64,000 nucleotides of DNA, from NCBI GenBank assembly GCA_028671895.1, contig CM053796.1, positions 34,284,860-34,348,859 on the forward strand, written 5' to 3'. The notes under the pieces were generated by a model. That model did no database searches, was not told the origin of the DNA, and saw only the letters and a list, made by a program, of their open reading frames with translations. The position numbers and the translations under genes are program-made. The stretch is from Oenanthe sinensis. Its lineage: Eukaryota; Streptophyta; Magnoliopsida; Apiales; Apiaceae. Below, piece by piece: positions 1-11,441 of the stretch. Position 1 is the first letter of the stretch. Every line of letters begins with the position of its first letter.

Positions 1-86
1 TTTTATATTTAATATATTCCTTATATTAGTATCCTCATATTTTATAATATATTGTACATTAAATATAATATTTAATTATTTAAAAT
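1..86 (+). repeat. MULE left terminal inverted repeat
   Basis: The reverse complement matches 2988-3073 with two mismatches over 86 bp. The match stops abruptly inside position 86. It may extend left beyond the window. Confidence 0.9.
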
Positions 87-406
87 AGATAAATAATAAA
101 TAAATTGTGAGCATGTGAAATATGAACTAGTCGACTATAATAAAATGAATTATGATTACATTTAAACAGAAGTAACGTGAAAATGATTCTTTTTTAGTTG
201 AAATTAAATTATATTAAAATAATTTACTTCTATTTTTCATTAATAGACTAAATAATAAAAATTATTAAAACATAATATAATTTAACTTAAATATTAACTA
301 TTAAAATGAAAATGCATCACATAAACTTAAAATAAAATATATTACACAAACATTCAAATAAAATACATTTTATAGAAAATAAAATACAACACTCAATTAT
401 TAAATA

Positions 407-2550
407 CTAATGATCATATTGAGGACATCGTGAATTACGTCTTGTATGTCCTTCTTGTCCGCATCGTCCACAAACTATAACTTTTCGAGTATTGTTCATT
501 TCAGTTCGAATACGCGAGATTTGACCACGCTTATTTTTTACCCTCCTCGTACTTTCATCAGCAATGAGAAACCCATACATCTCTCAATTATTTGCTAGTG
601 GAAATGTCCAATATGCTTGATTAGGAATTGGGTTAAACTCATACTTCCACACATTGCATAGTGTTGATAAATTGTGATAATGTTCAATGTAGTGCTGCCA
701 ATTTAGGTTGCATGCCAAACATCCTGCCACAATATGTGAACATGGAAAATGATATCTGTTCCATTTTCCACAAGAACAAAAACCCCTAAATACATCCACA
801 TTATGCTTATTACTACCTTTCCAAGATCCATTTTTAGTTCTATATTGAGCAGTAATAACTTCAAAGACTCCTCTTTATTGATGGTAAGAAATCACCCTAT
901 GTGCCGATGCTTTTTGCTCAATAATTTCAAATAATTCCCTTGAGTTTTTGTAATAAGTTTGACTATTTTGAAGGTCCTCTAAAGTCTGAGTTTGTCTTTG
1001 TACAACTAATTTCACGGATCGATAATATACATACTTTACCATTGCTGTAATTGGTAGGAATCGAGCGGAACGTAAGAACCCGTTGAAACTTTCAATCATG
1101 TTTGTTGTTGTTTGGCCATAACGATAACCTCCATCATGAGACATAGTCCACATTTCTAATGGAATCTTACACAACCATCTTTCTGCATCGAGATTAAGCT
1201 CATTGATTTGTTCCATTGCTGCCTCAAATTTTCGTAATTGAGAAGTATTTTCAGCTACCCAACATAACATCTTCAAGTGCGTACCTGGAAAAGCTGAACA
1301 AAAATTGCTATGTATATGCAACAAACAAAATCGATGTATACCCCACTCACTAGTAAAGCCACTTTCTTTCTTTTTCATGGCTTCAATAATTCCAGCATGC
1401 CTGTCAGAAATAATACATACATCCCTTCTATTTTGACAAACGTATCTTCGAAGGTGATACAAAAACCAAGACCAATCAACAGTTGTTTCTTCATGAACTA
1501 ATCCGTAGGCAATGAGATATTGTTGATTATTTGAATCAGATCCCATTGCAACCAATAACTTCCTATTATATTTTCCTTTCAAAAAGGTACCATCAATACT
1601 GATAACATGTTGGGTATGTTGCCATCCGTTAATCATTGGCTTGAATGCCCACCAAACACGTTTACAAACAGATGTCTTGGGTTCGTTATTGTTAACATCA
1701 ACATCAATGAATGCAATTGTACCTGGATTAAAATGCATCAAAACACTAAGAAATGTTAGAAGTTTAGAATAAGAAGTCATCCAATCACCATAAATATCTG
1801 ATATTGCCTTTTGCTTTCCCATCCATGCCTTTTTATAACTAACATGATAGTTATACATGGCTGTAATTTGACTCTGAATGGTATTCACCTTTAGATATGG
1901 GCTTTCTGTAATCTTATTAACAAAAAGATGAAAAAATAGTCAATAACATAATATAAAGTGAACACAAATAAAAATATAACGAAGTTATAATTATACTTAC
2001 TTGTTGTTATATTATATTTGCAATCATCATGAAAGTTGTTTGTGATCTCTTTGAAGTGTTCTAGAAAAGCAATTATGTTTAGTGGGCAATTTTGTGGTCA
2101 CGAATAAACCAGATCGCTTTGATTTCATGACTCGAATCCTCCACGAACAATCTTCCACAACACATTTGGCCTCATATCGCGTTGTATCACTTTTAGTAAC
2201 ATGAAAATTTCAAGAATTTTTTATGTGATTTTCTTTTATAGCACTTCAGCAGCTTGCTTATCTGTAAAACATTGACCTTCAAATAAGTCATCATTAAGTG
2301 AGTTAACATTTGAACAATTACCTAAATTATCATTGATCTCTTCAGTTCTGAACCAAGGAGCAGTTGGAATATGTTCATCATCATTGTCGATGTTGTGATC
2401 TAAGTCATCTTGTTCGTCATTATCTGTTTCACCGCTTTCAGATTCATCCGCTTCTGGCTCATAATGATAATTTTGGTCATCATCAGCATCACTTAAATTA
2501 TATATTGCATTTGATCTTGCAATTTCGTTAAGAAGAGTAGTATGATCCAT
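407..2550 (-). pseudogene. MULE transposase, broken by stops and frameshifts
   Basis: Read on the minus strand, the order is as follows. An acidic N-terminal segment (2550-2236) starts at ATG. A MuDR N-terminal zinc-binding domain (about 2200-2060) carries the motifs TRYEAKC and KHNC. The catalytic MULE domain (1888-875) has ISIDGT (first Asp), CIISDRH (second Asp), a CxxH-like FCLLH, and NMIESFN as a candidate Glu region. A SWIM zinc finger follows (799-584, CSCGKW and PCSH). Last is a C-terminal zinc knuckle (about 580-410, CGRCGQEGH) ending at TAG 407-409. Breaks are a frameshift near 2235, TGA at 2210-2212, tandem TGA codons at 2024-2029, TAA at 875-877 and TGA at 584-586. The last two lie in the same frame as the flanking domains, so they are simple nonsense changes. 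A possible intron lies at about 1914-1998. Confidence 0.88.
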
Positions 2551-2987
2551 CCATTATAAAGAAAACAAGAATTAGTAATAAATGAAAAGAAACATGAAAC
2601 TCATAACTACAAAACTTAAAAATTTACCTGATGAGCTTACTTTGATTTGCAATTTCAAGAAATTATTTATAGAGAAATTTAACATTTGGTATTCATCATT
2701 TGAATTGACAACACATTGAAATTTCCAAATTAATAATTTACTGAAAAGTTAGAAGTGATAAAAAGTTGAAAAGTTGATATAAACAACTCACTGAAAAGTT
2801 TGAGTTAACAAATCACTGAAAAGTTGGATTTGACAAGCCACTGCATATTGTTTTAATAATAAAAATATAAAATTTATTAAATATATATTAAAATAAGTTC
2901 TAAAGTAATTTTAATATTTATGTTAATGATTTATTATTTCTTTTTAAGCTTATAATTTAATTACATTTAGTGACATATTTAATTTAA

Positions 2988-3073
2988 ATTTTAAATAATT
3001 AAATATTATATTTAATGTATAATATATTATAAAATATGAGGATACTAATATAAAGAATATATTAAATATAAAA
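2988..3073 (-). repeat. MULE right terminal inverted repeat
   Basis: This is the partner of 1-86. It lies upstream of the transposase, so it probably carried the transposase promoter. Confidence 0.9.
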
Positions 3074-3865
3074 GTTATATAACATTGTTTTCATATGCTT
3101 GGGTACTGTATAACAAAAAAATAAATATGTTAAAGTTTAAAGGTAATGTGAGTTGATGAGGTAGAAGAAAGATATTGAAAAAGATAGGTATTTTGAGAAG
3201 TTATACAAAAACATGGGCATTTTGAGAAATTGAACTCCAAACATGGGCATAACAAGAATGGATTCCAAAGTGTAGATTGAATTACCAATCATTTGAACTT
3301 TAAATGTTTGTTCCGGTGCTTGGTACCAAAAATATATGTTTATGAGATTATTTATTTATCAATAAATGAATATTAATTCATTTAAATAATATTTTTAGAC
3401 TTTTTTTTAATTATATTATTATATATATATATTATATTCAAATGTACTTAAAATTCATTGTGGTTATAACTTTTATATAAATTGTAATTATATTCATTTT
3501 TTAAAAATTCTAAATTAATTGTACCGCATGAAATAGATAAAGTGCACAGTTTCATGTTACACAAAATTAAGGATAAAATGCATTTTGATGGAGAGAAAAA
3601 ATAATCAATTTTAGAGACATTTTTCGAAAAGATATGACTTATTAATATGTTTAAAAATTATTATTGGATGAAATATATTCATATATTATATAAATAAAAA
3701 TATGTTATTTGAAATATAGTGATTATTCATTTATATTTATATAGAGCCTATAAAGATTACATTTTTATTTATACGTTTATGCATTTAGCGAGATTATTCA
3801 TTAAGCTCATTTGCTAAATTGGAACCGGAGAAAATTATTCATTATCGAGGTTTAACTCTATTATG
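3074..3865. other. AT-rich intergenic stretch, nothing recognised
   Basis: I see no reading frame with recognisable homology and no clear inverted repeat. It contains runs of A/T and a short (TA)n around 3420-3440. Confidence 0.5.
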
Positions 3866-3867
3866 TA

Positions 3868-4077
3868 CTCCCTCAGTCCCACCCAATTGTTAACGTTTCG
3901 GATAGAAGGTCCGGCACGCATTTTAAGGTGCATATAAAGTAAAACCACAACTTATTTTTAATTTTTTTTCTGAATAAAATATTTATTTTTCAGAAATAAG
4001 TATTTATTTTTGGAAAAAAGTACGTAAATATGTACATTTTTTTAATAAATAAGTACTTATTTCTCACAAACAAGTTT

Positions 4078-4115
<38 letters not shown>

Positions 4116-4295
4116 GTACAAAAATAAGTTTTACCAAACATAAAAAATTGAATATTATTTCTCTGTTTTTGAATAAAAATTAAATATTTAATTTTTTATT
4201 TATAAAAAGAAAAATTAAAAAATAAATTATGGAAATATACATCTTAAAATGCGTATCTCTTCCGAAAGGTAAATAAATGAGCATGACAGAGGGAC
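3868..4295. mobile_element. Stowaway-like MITE
   Basis: The left end after TA (3866-3867) reads CTCCCTCAGTCCC, the Stowaway/mariner-type terminus. The right end near 4285-4295 carries the degenerate complement (CAGAGGGAC). Subterminal segments (TTTCGG and GCATTTTAAG on the left, CTTAAAATGC and CCGAAA on the right) are also inverted, which supports one element of about 430 bp. The right TA is not clear. A (TA)n run at 4081-4111 lies inside it. Confidence 0.6.
4081..4111. repeat. (TA)n microsatellite
   Basis: About 15 uninterrupted TA units inside the Stowaway-like element. Confidence 0.9.
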
Positions 4296-4341
4296 CGTTG
4301 TTAGTGTGTGGCCCACTAGAAAACCCTTCAATTAAACTAAC

Positions 4342-4734
4342 GGACCATTTGGTTTACATCGGAGAAAGAGAACGGGGTTTAGAAAGGAAATTAAAGAGAA
4401 AGGAAAGACCTTCAATTCCTTTCCTTTTTTGGTTTTAATATGAAAATAAAATATATAATTATTTTAATAAATTATTAATTTTGGGATTTATATAAAATAT
4501 AATTATATGGGGGGTTAGAAGTGGGTGAGTGTATGAGAGAGAAAAAGATAATAAAGAAATGGAAAATGAAATACCTTAGGAGAGGTGGGGCATGGGAGTG
4601 AAAGATTTTTGGGAAACCCAAAACTTAAAAGGACTAAAGAGAATGATTATTTTTGTAAAACAAACAACAACAAAACGGAATGAGTCTTATTGTTTCCATT
4701 TCGCTTTATTTATTACCCTTAACCAAACGACTCC
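4342..4734. mobile_element. MITE with GGACCATTTGGTTT-type ends
   Basis: The left end GGACCATTTGGTTT and the right end AACCAAACGACTCC are imperfect inverted repeats of a kind common on hAT- and Harbinger-derived MITEs. The interior has no coding capacity. The superfamily is not settled because I cannot see a clean target-site duplication. Confidence 0.5.
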
Positions 4735-4972
4735 TGACTTTAAGGTTGTATTGAATCGGTGAGAATGGAATGAAAAATTATAAATAAATTTTATGTAAAA
4801 AGAAAAATGTATGAATGAAATTGTGAATAAATATGAGAGAATTGTAGGGAAAATGGTGAAAAAATGGAATGAACATTCCTTTCAAAATATGTGGGTTATA
4901 ATTCTAGTTCAAATAGTTTGGAATGAAATGAAATAATGAATGAAAATTATAAAAAATTTCCCTAATAATATA

Positions 4973-5223
4973 CTCCCTCCGTCCCGGCCAAATGTTTACA
5001 TTTGGTCCGGGCACGGAGACCAAGGATAGTGGGTGTAATAGTGATTTTATTGTTAAAATAAATGAAATAGTGGGTGTAATAGTGTAAAGTGTTGAAAAAG
5101 TGGAGTGAAGTAGTGGATGTAATAATATATTTATTGTTAAAAGTTACTATTTTTAGTAATGTAAAGAATTGGGTGGGACGTCCCAAAAAGAAAAGTGTAA
5201 AGAATTGATTGAGACGGAGGGAG
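4973..5223. mobile_element. Stowaway MITE
   Basis: The termini CTCCCTCCGTCCC and GACGGAGGGAG are inverted and flanked on both sides by TA (4971-4972 and 5224-5225), the mariner/Stowaway signature. The element is 251 bp. Its interior has repeated GTGGGTGTAATAGTG-like units. It lies about 390 bp upstream of the FRIGIDA-like start codon, so it may sit in that gene's promoter. Confidence 0.85.
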
Positions 5224-5615
5224 TATTATATTTGATTGGAGAGAATAAAATGAAATGAGATTTAATCTGATATCACGCGAATTTTTAAAAATTTCGTTCT
5301 TTCCCCTTTTATTAGTATTACTCTAAACTAAAACTCAACACCCACATTTTCTTATTTATTTTCTTACCCATTCTCGTCACACAAATTTTGGATTCAATCG
5401 TCTGTTTCCAAATCTCTCATTCTTAGCTCAATTATTTTGTTCTATTTTTAATCATTTCATTCGATTCCGCTCGTTCCCTTCTATCCCCGTGCCGTGAACA
5501 CAGCAAAAAATTTGCGGAACACATCGTTGATAATCTCGTGTTGTTCCCAACCAGACAAAAGTGTAATCTTAATTAGGGTTTATCAACTTTCTCTCAGAGA
5601 CACGGAGAGAGAGAC

Positions 5616-8600
5616 ATGGCTACAGATTACATAATCAACCCTGATAAAATCCAAACATTCTTCACACAAATCGAGGCACACAGAAACATATTAACCTCAA
5701 TCACTGATGTCCACAAAACCTTAACATCCCACTTCACTTGTTTGTCTGAAACCCTAGCTCAAAAGTCCCAAGTTCTTGATTCCCAAGTGGAATCATTCAA
5801 TACCCACTCCAAGAAATCACTTGAATTGTTAGAAAATCGTGAGAATTCGATACCCGAAAGAGAGGCAAGTTTGGTTGCTCGAATAAATGAGCAGAAGGGT
5901 GTTTCAGTTTCGGACATTGAGAATGACAATGTGGGTAGGAATTTGGGTGAGTTTTTGAGAATGTACTTTAGGAGGATGGATGGGAGTGGGTTGGTTAAGT
6001 TTTTGTTAGCGAAAAGGAAGGAGTCGGTTGCATTGAGGACCGAGCTTGGGAGTGTTGTGGGGGAGGCGGTGGATGTGTTTGCATTGGTTCTTGATGTTGT
6101 GGAGGAGTTTGTGGGGTTGAAATGTGAGGGGGGAGTTGGAATGGCGGATAGGAGGTGGGCATGTGGGTTGCTTATTCAGGTTGTAGTGCCGGTTGAGGAG
6201 GGGAAATTAGGGGAGGTTTTGGTCGGGAGGAGTTTGAAGGATCGGGCGGTGAAGGTGTTGGAGAAGTGGAAGGGGATGTTGGGTGGTGGAGGAGAGAGTG
6301 GGGTTGGTGCGGGGGAGGCTACTATGTTTTTGCAAATTGTGTGTGGGTTTGGGTTGAGGGATAGGTTCGAGGAGAAGTTTTTGAGGAGTTTGGTTTTGGA
6401 GTTTGCAGGGAGGAGGGACATGGCTAAGATTGCTGCTGCTTTGGGATTCACAGGGGAGAAAATGAAAGGTATAAATTGAATTTTATGAGATGTTTTGTTA
6501 TATTTTGTGTAGATTTTGTGAATATCTAAATTTTAGTGACATTGGTGTGATGGTTGCATTTGTAACTTTTTCTGATACTTATTTTCTCTGGTGTTGAGAG
6601 TTTTAATTAAAAGTATTGCTTGACACTTATGAGGTGATCTTTGACTGCAAATCATATGGAGAAGTTTCTATTATGTGCATATATAAACATTAATCTCAGG
6701 ATTTGGATCATTAAAAAAGAAGTTAAAAAAGAAAAATATTCACCCGATATGTTTGGTCTTTGTGAGAACCATGCGAATCACCGCATTACTCGATTCACAT
6801 GGTTCTCACTGGTTCATAGAATTTTTTTTATAAACAAACAACGTATCTATTTATATTTTTAAATTTGCAAGAACCTTTCTTGAATTCGTATAGATGTAAA
6901 CGTAAATGAACCATGACTATGTAATCCTATTCCTAATAGATTGAATTGACCCCAAAATAGCATATCCAAATTATAAGAAAGCCAATAGACGCCACATTTA
7001 CAGCATTTTCAATGCGATATAGTGTTCTGGCTCTAATTACAGTATGTGTTTATATAAATTTTAATCTACTTCCTGTTATATCCATTGCTCAAGGAAATAT
7101 ATAATTTATTTACATTTCTTGATGAACCTTGGTGGTTTTGGTGGCAGATATTATTGATGAGTTGGTAAAGAGTGGAAAGGAGATTGAAGCTGTGTATTTT
7201 GCAACCGAGTTTGGTTTGACTGAGCAGTTTGCTCCAGTTTCTTTGCTCAGATCGCATCTCAAAAACATTAGGAAAAATGCAAATGCTGTATCAAAGAATG
7301 GAAAGTACAGTGCAGCTGCAGTGGTAAGTTGACTCTGTATTCCTTTTCATATTATCCATAAGCACAATGAAAATAGAGTGTTTGCAGCATATAACATCCA
7401 AGCTTCTAGATGGATCAGAATTCAGGCCCAAACGCATGGTGAATATTAATATAGTCATTGAGGAGTATAGAAACATCTTGCTGCATGTAGCATTTTTTGC
7501 TTTCTATACATAAGAATATTCATTCTGAAGAGAGAATGGAAAGGGGAATCTATTCTTTATGCTGTGTAGCAATTTAATGGGTGGTTATTTTTTAACGACA
7601 AATGAGAATTATATCTACATGCTATCTTAGTAACTGCATATATTCGTTTGCAATGCACTAGTCTATATACAGGGGCCTGTTTACAACTGAGGTTGGTTGT
7701 GGAGCTTACTGTACCACTCAGGATATTGTCTCTTCCATGTGTAATCATGTAAACAGCAACGGTCACATGATAAGAAATGACTTGATTTAGTCCATTGTGA
7801 TGATAGCTTGTTAAAAATTTATGTCGAACCTCCCTAATTTCCCCCCAACTCATATGTATTACGAGTGCTTTCGGATCCTTTGTTGCAACTGATAGTTTTA
7901 GTTAATGTTGCATTATGGAGGTAGATTTAATTGATATTGCCAAGGGTCTGGTACTTTGCTCCTCAATACCCAATTATTTTCTGGCTGATAGTTTTGGTTA
8001 ATGTTGCACGATAGCAGTAGATTTAATTGATATTGCCAAGGGTCTGATACTTTGCTCCTCTATACCCAATTAATTTTCAGGAAGAGGCCAACAACTCAGA
8101 GTTAATTGCGACTAAAGCTATCATAAAATGTGTAGAAGATCACAAGCTGGAATCACAATTCACCATCGACAGTCTGAAGAAACGCATCACGCAATTAGAG
8201 AAGGCGAAGGCTGAGAAGAAGAAGAGCACATCATCTGCGAGCAAGCCTTCTAACAAGAGGGCGCATGGAGGAAGCTCTAAAGGTGGTGGTGGTGGTGGAG
8301 CTGGCCCATCCTTCAGGCCTCCTAAAGCAGGCAGAACATCTAATACATCCCCTGCTTTTCGTCAGAGGAATCCTTCTCAGATACATCAGGCCCCGGCTGC
8401 CAGATATGCTGCCCCATATAGCTATCCAAGCCCAAGTTTGTACGATCTTCCTGGCACTCCGTCATACGTGTCAGCATATGGTGCGCCTCGCATCAAGAGC
8501 CCTGTTGGTCTTCAACATGCATATGCAGCGCCGGATGTAGGAGTAGCAGGTCTTCGAGCAGGCACATCTTATGCTGGACAAGGATCATATGGAGGACAGA

Positions 8601-8662
8601 GTAACTATGCTGCATATGATTATCTTCCTGCTTCTGCATACCCCCCTACGTATCCACAGTAG
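5616..8662 (+). CDS. FRL4A: FRIGIDA-like protein 4 (FRL4-type)
   Basis: Three exons: 5616-6468, 7148-7323 and 8081-8662 (TAG 8660-8662). They join in phase and give 536 residues. An N-terminal helical segment (residues about 10-95) is followed by the FRIGIDA domain (about 105-345). That domain contains GRNLGEFLRMYFRRMDG, ADRRWACGLLIQ and DIIDELVKSGKEIEAVYFA, the last spanning the exon 1/2 junction. Exon 3 adds a Lys/Glu-rich coiled-coil stretch, then a low-complexity Gly/Ser and Ala/Tyr/Pro-rich tail. FRIGIDA-family proteins act in the nucleus as scaffolds promoting FLC-type gene expression, and FRL4 members are the less studied branch. Three-exon structure and length match plant FRL4a/FRL4b, and FRL3 is the main alternative. 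The start is the first ATG after a GA-rich leader and has a favourable context (GAGACATGGCT). Confidence 0.9.
6762..6809. repeat. 18-bp hairpin in FRL4 intron 1
   Basis: The arms 6762-6779 and 6792-6809 are complementary at 17 of 18 positions, with a 12-base loop. It is GC-richer than the surrounding intron. No gene is implied. Confidence 0.75.
7889..8080. repeat. 96-bp tandem duplication at the 3' end of FRL4 intron 2
   Basis: Unit 7889-7984 and unit 7985-8080 are near-identical. The second unit ends in the working 3' splice site TTTTCAG followed by exon 3. The equivalent position in the first unit reads TTTTCTG, so its AG is absent. Confidence 0.85.
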
Positions 8663-9112
8663 TTTAAAGAACGGCACATGATGATATTAGCAAGACTCTG
8701 CTAGTGTTGTGCACTGCTGTTTCAGCATTTCTCATTCAAGGAGTGTAGGCTTTAGAATGATGAACAGGTTTTGTGTTTGTCAATGCAGAAACCAATGATG
8801 CAACTGCTACAGAAGGCTTAATCAGCAACCATCCACAATATTTGTTTTTTTTTGTTTCTGAATAGTCATCCTCTTTAACTTGCGATTCTAAAGTTGTACA
8901 AATGACTCAAGTTAGTATTTATTGCTGATTACCATGCGGCTTTTATTGCTGATTACCATTCTTTTCTTTTTGCGGAAACTGATAAGTGATAACTGTTCTT
9001 TAATCCTACTGTGGCAAGAACAAAAGTAAAATTTGACCGAATAAATATATTTATTGCTTCCATTGTTACAAAACAAGTTCGGCATCTTCAATTTTGTTTA
9101 CTGCCGATCAGG

Positions 9113-9124
9113 AAAAAAGAAAAA
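9113..9124 (-). terminator. Pol III T-run terminator of tRNA-Leu
   Basis: Directly after the tRNA 3' end on the minus strand there are two T runs (5 and 6 T). That is a sufficient RNA polymerase III terminator. Confidence 0.75.
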
Positions 9125-9126
9125 TA

Positions 9127-9210
9127 TGTCAGAAGTGGGATTTGAACCCACGCCCTCTCTCGAAGACCAGAACTTGAGTCTGGCGCCTTAGACCACTCGG
9201 CCATCCTGAC
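9127..9210 (-). tRNA. trnL-CAA: tRNA-Leu (anticodon CAA)
   Basis: Read on the minus strand, the 5' acceptor strand GTCAGGA pairs with TTCTGAC, and the discriminator A is encoded at 9127. The D-arm region has GGCCGAGTGG. The anticodon stem CCAGA/TCTGG encloses the loop CTCAAGT (anticodon CAA, reads UUG). There is a long class II variable arm (TCTTCGAGAGA) and a T-arm with GGTTCAAATCC. No intron and no encoded CCA, as expected of a nuclear gene. All stems pair. Confidence 0.97.
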
Positions 9211-9825
9211 AGATGGATATAATTCGGTTTTTTAATAGATGATGTAAAAACCAAAAATCCTTCCTTTAATCATGTATCGAGTCATTGACACATGTAAATT
9301 ACAGCAATTGAAAACATATGCTTGCTTAATTAATTAAAAGAATTAATTGACTGTTTCATCAAATGAACAGAAGATTTCTTTCAAAGAAATACTATACTTG
9401 TTAACAAATTGAGCTAAATGTAATAATTTTGATTGAATTTATTTTGAAAAAAATCTTCTTTTACTCGCTTTCTGCTTTATCAACACGGATCCGTCCATTT
9501 ATCGATTAATTAATCGCGCATCTAACACGGATTCGTCCAGATTAATTACTCGTGCATCCAAAGGGAAATTGAATTAAAATAAGTATTTGGTATTTGCAAT
9601 AATTTTGCGAAAATATATATTTCATTATTATTCAAAACTTCTCCCCCCTTGCTATATTATTTGGAAATGACCATCACACCAGGTGCAGGTGATGATTAGC
9701 AAATAGGAGCAACGATCGATCAATCGATGTCAAAGACACACAAGATATACACACTACTCCGAACTAGAAACATTTCCACACACACAGTATACACATACAC
9801 CGACTAAAACACAGTGTCCCACATA
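9211..9825. other. Intergenic between tRNA-Leu and REP, with a short direct repeat
   Basis: AT-rich sequence holding an imperfect direct repeat (AACACGGATCCGTCCA at 9482 and AACACGGATTCGTCCA at 9524, each followed by a similar 20-base tail). The REP promoter and 5' leader must lie here. No TATA box can be assigned with confidence. Confidence 0.5.
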
Positions 9826-11410
9826 ATGTCAGAGGAGGAAACGATGTCGTTTCCACCATCGAACCCACAACTTTCGACCTAATCGTCGTCGTCACCGGCC
9901 TCCACCTCGATCCCAACGCCTTGTACGGCAGCCACTTCGCCTCTCTCTCCCTCCCCGATCTCACCTCCCACTCCCAAACCCCTAACTCAACTCCCTGTGT
10001 CACATCGCAACAAAATAATCTCTCTATTGCTCTCCAAACTCGTAAATTATACTCCCATGTCGAGATATCGAATAGCGAAATCGCAGACGAGAGGAGGTTC
10101 AGTGTTGACTTGGCAGGAACTAGGGTTTTGTTTTGTTTTGTGTTGACCCGGCAGTTGACTTGTTGAAGTCTAGTGCCAATCAGTATATGGAGTTTAAGAA
10201 TGTGGAGGAGTGTTTGATTTGGGAAGGGAGTAAGGGGTTGAGGAATGTTCCCGATTCACGGAGTGCCATTTTTAAGGATAAGGGGTTGGATTGGAGGGAG
10301 AAGAATCAGTTGATGAAGTTTTTTAAGTTAGTGCAGAAGCATCTCGGTGATGATGAGGATGAAACTAGTGACAGTATTTCTGAGGAAGATTTAGAGAGGC
10401 CGTTTGCCGACTTCTTGAATAAAATGATGTTTCTGCCTAATATTAAATCGTAAATTTCTAAGCTTTATTTTATGCTAATTGTTTTTAGTGGTTTTCTGAA
10501 ATGTTTGTTGATTGTTATCATTTTGTTTATATGTAGTTGGTATAAAATTATGTAGTGTTAATTTAAATGCCATGTTGGAGATGAAATTTAATAGACTAAA
10601 TACAATTTTTAGTCTTTACCTTATTAATCTTTGGAACTACAAAAATTGCACAGATGAAATGGCAGTGAATTGAATTACACTTGGGAACAAGGTTCAAATT
10701 TTAAACCAAATGGTCATATTCTATATATTCTATGTTTATTAAATGCCGTCTTTTGTAAATCAAATCAATTCTTAAATAAGGATAATCTGTAGCTGCTTAC
10801 CAGTCTCGACAACACTTCTTGTCAGGTATTCCTACATTGGGTGAAACTAACAGAACATTCGTTTTTGTGAAATGGGAACTAGCAAGCACCAGCAACTAGC
10901 TTGTTTACGTTCAACAATGGAAAATATCTAATTCTTCTATATCTCTCGTTATATCTAATATTCTTTCACAGTACCTGTAGCACTAGCCTCTTGGAAATTT
11001 CTTATTTATGACTGGTATAATATTCCATTTTTCTGTTGTCTTTTTTCGGGTGTAGAACTTTATTCAGTCCTTGACTACCTATTCAGCAATTTTATCGTTA
11101 TTGTCGCCATATGTCATTTACCTCATTCCTTAATTAAATTATACTTTTGGCATGTAGGATTATTCTGTATGCAATAGCTATGGCAGATTGTGATCAAGAC
11201 CTCATGGAAGTAAAGACAGAGGTTCTCAAAACAAAAGACAGAATTAAACGTTTAGCACTTTACCACTCATCAGTTGGCAGGTCATTACTGTTTATTTGCT
11301 TCACCTCGTTTGATATTTTATATGTACTTTGTTTTTCTTGAATTGGAATCTGTTGCACTTAAATTTTGGTAGTAACATCTCTTGTGATATCATAATTTTG
11401 TGTATGATGG

Positions 11411-11441
<31 letters not shown>

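Larger units (their letters stand above)
1..3073 (-). mobile_element. Mutator-like (MULE) DNA transposon, inactivated
   Basis: The element is bounded by long terminal inverted repeats (1-86 and 2988-3073) that agree at all but two positions. Between them lies a minus-strand MULE transposase relic. The left end coincides with the window edge, so the left target-site duplication cannot be checked. MULEs normally make a 9-11 bp duplication. The bases just right of 3073 are AT-rich. Long inverted repeats plus a MuDR-type transposase define the superfamily. The several stop codons in the transposase mean this copy could move only if helped in trans. Confidence 0.9.

Noticed and set aside
875..1501. 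Plus-strand open frames opposite the MULE transposase
   Set aside because: They are shadows of the minus-strand transposase. No homology, no start context.
6176..6451. Minus-strand open frame opposite FRL4 exon 1
   Set aside because: It exists because the sense strand is G-rich and stop-poor. The product is a low-complexity Pro/Ser/Thr string.
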